Shown one piece after another: positions 31,763-36,151 of a stretch of DNA of 36,151 nt (its first letter is position 1; each line of letters opens with the position of its first letter). The DNA comes from an uncultured Ruminococcus sp. (GTDB lineage: Bacteria > Bacillota > Clostridia > Oscillospirales > Ruminococcaceae). A program made the translations under genes and the position numbers. The stretch lies in the NCBI RefSeq assembly GCF_902762735.1, contig NZ_CACWPP010000041.1, positions 1-36,151 of the forward strand. The letters run 5' to 3'. The notes below the pieces were generated by a model. It was given only the letters and a program-made list of their open reading frames with translations, had not been told where the DNA came from and made no database searches.

Positions 31763-32576
31763 TATGGCAGAAAGGCTTGAAAAAGCGCGGAAATACGTCA
31801 GCGAAAAGGCAGGGCTGAGACCTGCACTGGGCATAGTTCTCGGTTCGGGGCTGGGCGGTTTTGTATCGCGGGCAAAGATAGTTTCGGAAGTGCCTTACGC
31901 CGATATTCCGGGATTTCCGCAGTCCACTGTCGAGGGACACAAGGGGCAGTTCGTGTTCGGGTATCTGGGCAGTACACCTGTTGTTATAATGCAGGGAAGG
32001 GTCCATTATTACGAGGGCTACCCGATGGAAGATGTTGTGATGCCCGCTCGCCTGATGGGTCTGCTGGGGGCTGAAACTCTTCTGCTGACAAATGCTTCGG
32101 GCGGCATAAACAGCGGTCTTTCGGCGGGAGATATAATGCTTATCACAGATCATATCGCAGTGTTTGTGCCAAACCCTCTGCTTGGCAGGAATGCTGATAT
32201 GCTTGGCACACGTTTCCCTGATATGTCTGAGGTGTATGACACAGGGCTGAGAAATGCAGTCATAAAGGCGGCTGATGAACTGGGCATAGACCTTAAACAG
32301 GGCGTTTACTGTCAGCTGACAGGTCCATCTTACGAGACACCTGCTGAGGTGCGCATGCTTGGTATGCTGGGCGCTGATGCTGTCGGCATGTCTACCGCTG
32401 TTGAAGCCATAGCCGCAAGGCATATGGGCATGAAAGTCTGCGGCATATCGCTGGTGACAAATATGGCGGCGGGCATATCGCAGAATAAGCTGTCCCATGA
32501 AGAAGTCAAACAGGCGGCTGATGCGGCAGGGCAGAAGTTTGGCGACCTGCTGGAGAAGGTATTTGCTGATATGTGA
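31755..32576 (+). CDS. punA: Purine nucleoside phosphorylase
   Basis: This 273-residue trimeric-type enzyme splits purine nucleosides with phosphate. Visible marks are the phosphate loop VLGSGLGG (Ser31), GHKGQFVFG (His62), GRVHYYEGY (Arg82, His84), the purine/ribose region GPSYETPAEVRM, the GMSTAVEAIAARH stretch, and LVTNMAAG, whose Asn favours 6-oxopurines (inosine, guanosine) in relatives. ATG 31755 overlaps the preceding membrane-protein gene by 8 bases. The symbol is the usual one for this class and was not verified against a genome. Confidence 0.95.
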   Translation: MADMAERLEKARKYVSEKAGLRPALGIVLGSGLGGFVSRAKIVSEVPYADIPGFPQSTVEGHKGQFVFGYLGSTPVVIMQGRVHYYEGYPMEDVVMPARLMGLLGAETLLLTNASGGINSGLSAGDIMLITDHIAVFVPNPLLGRNADMLGTRFPDMSEVYDTGLRNAVIKAADELGIDLKQGVYCQLTGPSYETPAEVRMLGMLGADAVGMSTAVEAIAARHMGMKVCGISLVTNMAAGISQNKLSHEEVKQAADAAGQKFGDLLEKVFADM

Positions 32577-32708
32577 ATTTCTGCCTATTGCACAAGTTGG
32601 CGGCGTTTTTTAGCGGCTGTGACGGTCATTCTGACATATCGGTGTCAGGGCAGGTACACGACAGGCTGAACGAGCTGTGCAAACCTAACTTAAATCTGAT
32701 AATATCAA

Positions 32709-32757
32709 GGGGCAAAGCTGTACGATGTTAACAGCTTTGCTCCTTTTTTTGACTGTT
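32709..32757 (+). terminator. Terminator after purine nucleoside phosphorylase
   Basis: GGGGCAAAGCTGT pairs with ACAGCTTTGCTCC, followed by a seven-T run. The 130 bases between the stop (32576) and this hairpin hold no recognisable gene. Confidence 0.9.
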
Positions 32758-32766
32758 TTTGCCGAT

Positions 32767-32795
32767 TTGATTTTTTGCGTGCGCTCTGGTAAAAT
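32767..32795 (+). promoter_or_regulatory. Promoter of the ECF S-component gene
   Basis: TTGATT, 17 bases, TAAAAT with a TGG extension, 37 bases before the start codon. There is no room for a riboswitch. Confidence 0.6.
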
Positions 32796-32832
32796 ATATT
32801 CATACCAAAAATATATGAAATGAGGAATTACC

Positions 32833-33411
32833 ATGACTGAAACAATTGCAAGAACAGATCACACACAGCGCCTGAGATACCTGACACTTTCGGGAGTATT
32901 TGCGGCGCTGATATATCTGCTGACAGCATACGTCCATGTGCCGACAGGGGCTGGCTATACGCATATCGGGGACGGTATGGTGTTTCTGGCGGCGTGCATG
33001 CTTCCCACGCCGTATGCCGCCGCTGCATGCGCTGTGGGCGGTGCGCTGGCTGACGGGCTGAGCGGATTTTTGATATGGCTGCCCGCAACGGTGGTCATCA
33101 AAGCGGTGACAGCGCTGTTCTTCACCTCAAAGGGCGAAAAGATACTTGCAAGGCGAAACATAATAGCGCTGCTGCCCTCACTGGTGCTTTGCGTGTGCGG
33201 TTACAGCCTTTATCAGGGCATCGTTATGACGGACAGCATATCAGCCGCAAGCATATCTGCCGCATTTGCGCAGACCCCTGCCTACTGCATACAGATCACC
33301 GCGAGCGCTGTGCTGTTCCTGTTTATGGGTGCGGCGCTTGACCGTATGAAGTTCAGGCAGAAGTTTCTGCCGCAAGAAAAAAAGCATCCGCATAAAGCAG
33401 ATGCTTTGTGA
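32833..33411 (+). CDS. ECF transporter S-component-like membrane protein
   Basis: This 192-residue protein has five or six membrane helices. The conserved N-terminal Ala-x-x-x-Ala helix (SGVFAALIYLLTAY), the THIGDGMVFLAA segment and the AVGGALADGLSG helix are typical of vitamin-type S components (PF07155 group). It would bind a small nutrient and be powered by a shared EcfA/EcfT module, not encoded here. The ligand is not evident, and no riboswitch is present to hint at it. The last eight or so codons (KKHPHKADAL) are formed by the hairpin of the opposing dockerin gene's terminator. Confidence 0.85.
   Translation: MTETIARTDHTQRLRYLTLSGVFAALIYLLTAYVHVPTGAGYTHIGDGMVFLAACMLPTPYAAAACAVGGALADGLSGFLIWLPATVVIKAVTALFFTSKGEKILARRNIIALLPSLVLCVCGYSLYQGIVMTDSISAASISAAFAQTPAYCIQITASAVLFLFMGAALDRMKFRQKFLPQEKKHPHKADAL
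33377..33406 (-). terminator. Terminator of the dockerin gene, inside the ECF gene
   Basis: On the minus strand AAGCATC pairs with GATGCTT and is followed by a seven-T run; on the plus strand there is no T-run. It therefore serves the leftward dockerin-CHAP transcript while lying within the coding end of the rightward ECF gene. Confidence 0.75.
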
Positions 33412-33583
33412 AATATGACTATCCCTTTAGCACATCAACTAAAAATGCGGTTAACAAAAGGATAATTGAGCGTTTTATATTTTCCCCCCGCCTGCGGCGG
33501 GGGAAAAATATACGCCAAGAACCTAAAGTCCTGTATAGCCGCTGTTTTTGTGGTGTGTCAGCGGGATAACTACATTGTGAAAT
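33406..33583. mobile_element. Palindromic MITE-like element with 9-bp direct repeats
   Basis: The element (about 33415-33574) starts with a CTATCCCTTTAG end and finishes GTGTCAGCGGGATAACTACA. A central hairpin (CCCCCCGCC, TGC, GGCGGGGG, flanked by TATATTTT-like arms) lies inside. The 9-bp repeat TTGTGAAAT occurs at 33406-33414 and 33575-33583. The left repeat contains the ECF stop codon, and the right one touches the dockerin gene's stop. Confidence 0.65.
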
Positions 33584-34518
33584 TACATGAGATCGGGATA
33601 TACAAAGCCCACAGGGGACAGGTACAGCCAGTTCATCTGTGCGACGAAATCGGCGTAGCTGTCAGCCTTTTCGATCTTGCCGTTGTCTGCATAGTTGGTC
33701 GCCCAGCCCAGCCTGTTTGCCTGACTGAAATAGATAGCACCTGTGTCGGGGTCAACGTACTCTATGTAGACCACATGACCGTAGCCGTGTGTCCAAGAAC
33801 TGCAAACGCACACGCAGTCAGACCTTATCTCAGTGCCAACGCTTGCGGGGTTTATCCACTGTGCGTTGTAGTACCAGTTGATGGCGTTGCCTGTGAGACC
33901 TTTCAGTGTCATATCAACACCGAGTTTCTCGTTTGATCTGCCGAGACAGTACCATGTACACTGCCCGTTAGGCCAGCCGTAGATGTTATAATAACCGCTG
34001 TAAAGGTTTGCGAGCCTTGTGCCGACAGCGTTATCATATACCTTAGAAAGTGATGCAGCGGGCGATTTTACAATTGGCTCAGGCTCAGGCTCAGGCGCGG
34101 GCTGTACGGGTTCGGGAGCGGGTCTCTCCATAACAGTAGAACTGCCTCTTTTGCCGCTGCGTACCGTCCAGCATATTTTTGAAAGGTCGGTAACATTAAA
34201 CTTATTATCGCATGTTATATCAGCACGCCAGAGACTTTCCGTATCAAGACCTGAAAGACCCTTGATAGCTGCTGCTGCTTTTGCGATGTCGGTCACGTTG
34301 ATCTTTCCGTCGCCGTTGACATCGCCTTTTATGCCGCAGCTTTCTTCATCAGAGGTCGTTTCCTCGTCGGCTGAGTTTTCATCATCGCTGACAGCGATAA
34401 GGTCGCCATAGTCAAAGGACTCGGCATCTGCGGCGGCGTGCATCTCACTGTTTGTGAATACTGCCGTGCCTGTTATTGCCATTATTGCTGCTGCGGTGAC
34501 TGCCATTACTCTTTTCAT
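33583..34518 (-). CDS. Secreted dockerin-CHAP protein, probable peptidoglycan hydrolase
   Basis: This 311-residue protein has a signal peptide (1-29), an acidic linker, a type I dockerin (about 64-120), a Pro-Glu linker (about 130-150) and a CHAP domain (about 165-311). The first dockerin repeat DVNGDGKINVTD has ideal calcium ligands; the second (DITCDNKFNVTD) is slightly diverged. The CHAP catalytic pair is Cys187 (PNGQCTWYC) and His248 (GYGHVVYIEYV). CHAP enzymes cut peptide or amide bonds in peptidoglycan. The dockerin should dock it to a cohesin on the cell surface or cellulosome; its N-terminal position is unusual. The start has a GAGGAGAG site. Confidence 0.92.
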   Translation of the reverse strand: MKRVMAVTAAAIMAITGTAVFTNSEMHAAADAESFDYGDLIAVSDDENSADEETTSDEESCGIKGDVNGDGKINVTDIAKAAAAIKGLSGLDTESLWRADITCDNKFNVTDLSKICWTVRSGKRGSSTVMERPAPEPVQPAPEPEPEPIVKSPAASLSKVYDNAVGTRLANLYSGYYNIYGWPNGQCTWYCLGRSNEKLGVDMTLKGLTGNAINWYYNAQWINPASVGTEIRSDCVCVCSSWTHGYGHVVYIEYVDPDTGAIYFSQANRLGWATNYADNGKIEKADSYADFVAQMNWLYLSPVGFVYPDLM

Positions 34519-34662
34519 TTCAAATTACTCTCCTCAATTGTTTGTTTGTTCCCGAACGTCGATCATATGCATTCTCTATTTTTGCAATACACATCTAAGT
34601 CGGGCGTTTATTGGTTGAGTGAACTTATTTCAAATCGTAATAATTATTACAAAGCAGTTACA

Positions 34663-34691
34663 ATTATACCGTAATTAACTCCGCTTGTCAA
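34663..34691 (-). promoter_or_regulatory. Promoter of the dockerin-CHAP gene
   Basis: On the minus strand there is TTGACA, 17 bases, TATAAT: perfect boxes. It gives a leader of about 138 bases, in which I see no clear structure. The stretch 34692-34875 shows no gene. Confidence 0.8.
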
Positions 34692-34875
34692 GGTTTTACG
34701 ATTACAGTTCTCGTTTCGTTACAAAAATAACAAACAATCATATGGAAGAATTAGTAATTAGGCAGAAATTTTTCCCTAAAAACTGGAAAAATATTTTATC
34801 ACATAATGCACAAATTTCTGTCAGATTAATCATATCCTGAATGTTCAAAAGACCAAAAAAGTACCCTGAACAGAA

Positions 34876-34910
34876 AATAAAAAGCTGTACGGAAGTTGAT
34901 CCCGTACAGC
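34876..34910 (-). terminator. Terminator of the diguanylate cyclase gene
   Basis: GCTGTACGG pairs with CCGTACAGC around a 9-base loop; on the minus strand it is followed by a T-run. Confidence 0.85.
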
Positions 34911-34918
34911 ATTTTTTG

Positions 34919-35932
34919 TTATGATACCACTTTATTTTTACCGCTGTGTTTGCCGTCATACAGCTTTGAATCGACTGTCTGTATCCATCGGTCGATGGAC
35001 GGTTCATTAGTTCGCGGTGAGATGCCCGCAGTTATCGTAACGGAGATCTCTTTGTCCTCATAGCGGACATTTTCCGATGCTATGCTTTGGCGCAGTTTCT
35101 CGATAAGCTCAACAGGCTTATCCACCGCAGGCGGGATAAGTATGAGAAATTCTTCGCCGCCCCAGCGCGACACTGTACAGCCCTTGCATTCTGCCTTCAT
35201 TTTCTGTGAGACCTTTTCAAGTACCAGGTCGCCCGCGTTGTGACCGTAGGTGTCGTTTATTTTCTTGAAATCGTCTATATCAGCCATCGCAAGGTAAGCC
35301 GAGCGGTAATTATCGTCCATCTTGTCAAGGCAGTTTATCATGTAATGGCGGTTGTACAGACCTGTCAGCCTGTCCACCAGAGCTATCTCGTTGAGCTTTT
35401 CTTCCGAGCTGATTATGGTCTTTATAAGGAAGTTGGCATAGAATATCAGAAAGCCCATGACACTCGATGAATTTATCAGCCAGAAGATGGCGGCGTATTT
35501 ATGCTCTCTTTCATAAACAGGTCCGAAATAGGCGACATATCCCGTGCTTATCAGCGACAGAAGCGCCATGCAGATGCTGAATTTAAATGCCTTTAACTTT
35601 CTTGAATTGATCTTGTAGCCGATATATTCGGATATGAACGATATGGGTATGACCGAAAAGCAGTACATATGGAAGCCGTAGTCATATCCGAGACATACTG
35701 TTGTCACGCACATGTAAAGCGTCAGCCATATAAAGACCATTCGCACGTACCACAGCAGTTTTTCCTTGCTTATCAGTACGAAGCCTATCAGATATACGAA
35801 AATTGTGGGTATGCTGAAATATGTCAGGAACATTACATCACTTATGTAAAAGAATGCCATAAGTCCGAACACGATAGTCAATATTACAGCATTTGCCACG
35901 AAAGATATTTTTTTTACTTTTTCAAGTTCCAT
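34919..35932 (-). CDS. Membrane diguanylate cyclase (GGDEF)
   Basis: This 337-residue protein has six predicted membrane helices (about 10-175) followed by a GGDEF domain (about 180-337). The domain is complete: DRLTGLYNRHYM, the metal-binding ADIDDFKKIND, GHNAGDLVL, and the active-site signature RWGGEEF (about 255-261). The RxxD inhibitory site normally five residues before the signature is absent (CTVSRW there), so feedback inhibition by c-di-GMP at this site is not expected. It would make c-di-GMP in response to a signal sensed by the membrane part. The start has a GGGG-type site upstream. Confidence 0.94.
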   Translation of the reverse strand: MELEKVKKISFVANAVILTIVFGLMAFFYISDVMFLTYFSIPTIFVYLIGFVLISKEKLLWYVRMVFIWLTLYMCVTTVCLGYDYGFHMYCFSVIPISFISEYIGYKINSRKLKAFKFSICMALLSLISTGYVAYFGPVYEREHKYAAIFWLINSSSVMGFLIFYANFLIKTIISSEEKLNEIALVDRLTGLYNRHYMINCLDKMDDNYRSAYLAMADIDDFKKINDTYGHNAGDLVLEKVSQKMKAECKGCTVSRWGGEEFLILIPPAVDKPVELIEKLRQSIASENVRYEDKEISVTITAGISPRTNEPSIDRWIQTVDSKLYDGKHSGKNKVVS

Positions 35933-35974
35933 TGTCCGTTCCCCTTTCGGCGGTCAATTGTTTATTTATGTAAA

Positions 35975-36003
35975 AGTATACCACATTTTATATGAAAATG
36001 CAA
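35975..36003 (-). promoter_or_regulatory. Promoter of the diguanylate cyclase gene
   Basis: On the minus strand there is TTGCAT, 17 bases, TATACT with a TGG extension, very similar to the promoter at 26977-27005. Confidence 0.65.
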
Positions 36004-36056
36004 CAGTTTTTGAAGTAAAAATACCTATTTTTGACTATTATTTCCGAAAAGGAAAA

Positions 36057-36151
36057 TCCCAATTTGGTTGTGTATTGTTCCCCCGCCGAAGGCGGGGGAA
36101 CAATACGAAAGAACAGCCATTTTGTATCATCAGCAATACACATCAAAATTG
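36057..36151. mobile_element. 98-bp MITE-like element, copy C, inverted and cut by the window end
   Basis: This is the reverse complement of copies A and B with very few differences: it starts TCCCAATTTGGTTGTGTATT and reaches GATGTG...-complement CACATCAAAATTG at the window edge. The right flank is outside, so a target repeat cannot be checked. Confidence 0.8.

Noticed and set aside
32577-32832. Riboswitch upstream of the ECF S component
   Set aside because: The promoter lies only 37 bases before the start codon, and the upstream hairpin is the terminator of the preceding operon.

Overview
The window looks like a chromosomal segment from an anaerobic Firmicute close to Ruminococcus, probably of the R. 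albus type. This is an inference from gene content. The evidence is a type I dockerin on a secreted CHAP protein, Thr/Ser/Ala-rich linkers on surface proteins, a sortase-like C-terminal anchor, strong AGGAGG-type ribosome sites, and promoters that nearly all have 17-bp spacers and often TGn extended -10 boxes. I see no phage genes, transposase genes, rRNA, tRNA or CRISPR array.

Layout: (1) Positions 1-3690 are repeat-rich. Two long direct repeats (about 1-366 and 3187-3553) and a block of four 136-175 bp tandem units (2670-3288) surround three small leftward genes: a zinc-ribbon membrane protein broken by an early stop, a protein of unknown function and a GNAT acetyltransferase. (2) Positions 3692-7820 form a housekeeping operon: D-Ala-D-Ala ligase, glutamate racemase, a DUF1934 protein and arginyl-tRNA synthetase. 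(3) Positions 7917-14594 hold a TetR regulator divergent from an MMPL exporter and a 1217-residue secreted heptad-repeat protein. The promoter between them carries four TGAC-N5-GTCA palindromes. (4) Positions 14875-17558 hold a MoxR-type AAA ATPase facing a membrane-anchored alpha/beta hydrolase. (5) Positions 18209-23254 hold three surface proteins: a VWA/TSP3 protein, a sortase-type anchored protein and a lipoprotein. Each has a cre-like palindrome upstream of its promoter. (6) Positions 23317-26587 are leftward: a lipoprotein, the NAD(P)H-hydrate repair enzyme, holo-ACP synthase and a small membrane protein. (7) Positions 27119-28835 hold an amidohydrolase and an SH3-domain lipoprotein. (8) Positions 29041-32576 hold a CpsC/CpsD tyrosine-kinase pair, an acyl-ACP thioesterase, a small membrane protein and purine nucleoside phosphorylase. 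(9) Positions 32833-35932 hold an ECF-type S component, the dockerin-CHAP protein and a membrane diguanylate cyclase.

The non-coding DNA is unusually informative. At least three families of about 100-160 bp palindromic non-coding elements occur between genes. Several copies are bounded by direct repeats that look like target-site duplications (8 bp for one family, 9 and 15 bp for another), so they behave like MITEs. One lies in the leader of the broken zinc-ribbon gene, one between the dockerin gene and its terminator, and one supplies the last codons and stop of acpS. The strongest candidates for new biology are the TetR/MMPL/heptad-repeat system, whose secreted partner appears to be two equal heptad arms joined at a central helical segment, and the MITE-like families, which share a GC-rich hairpin core and recombine into mosaics.
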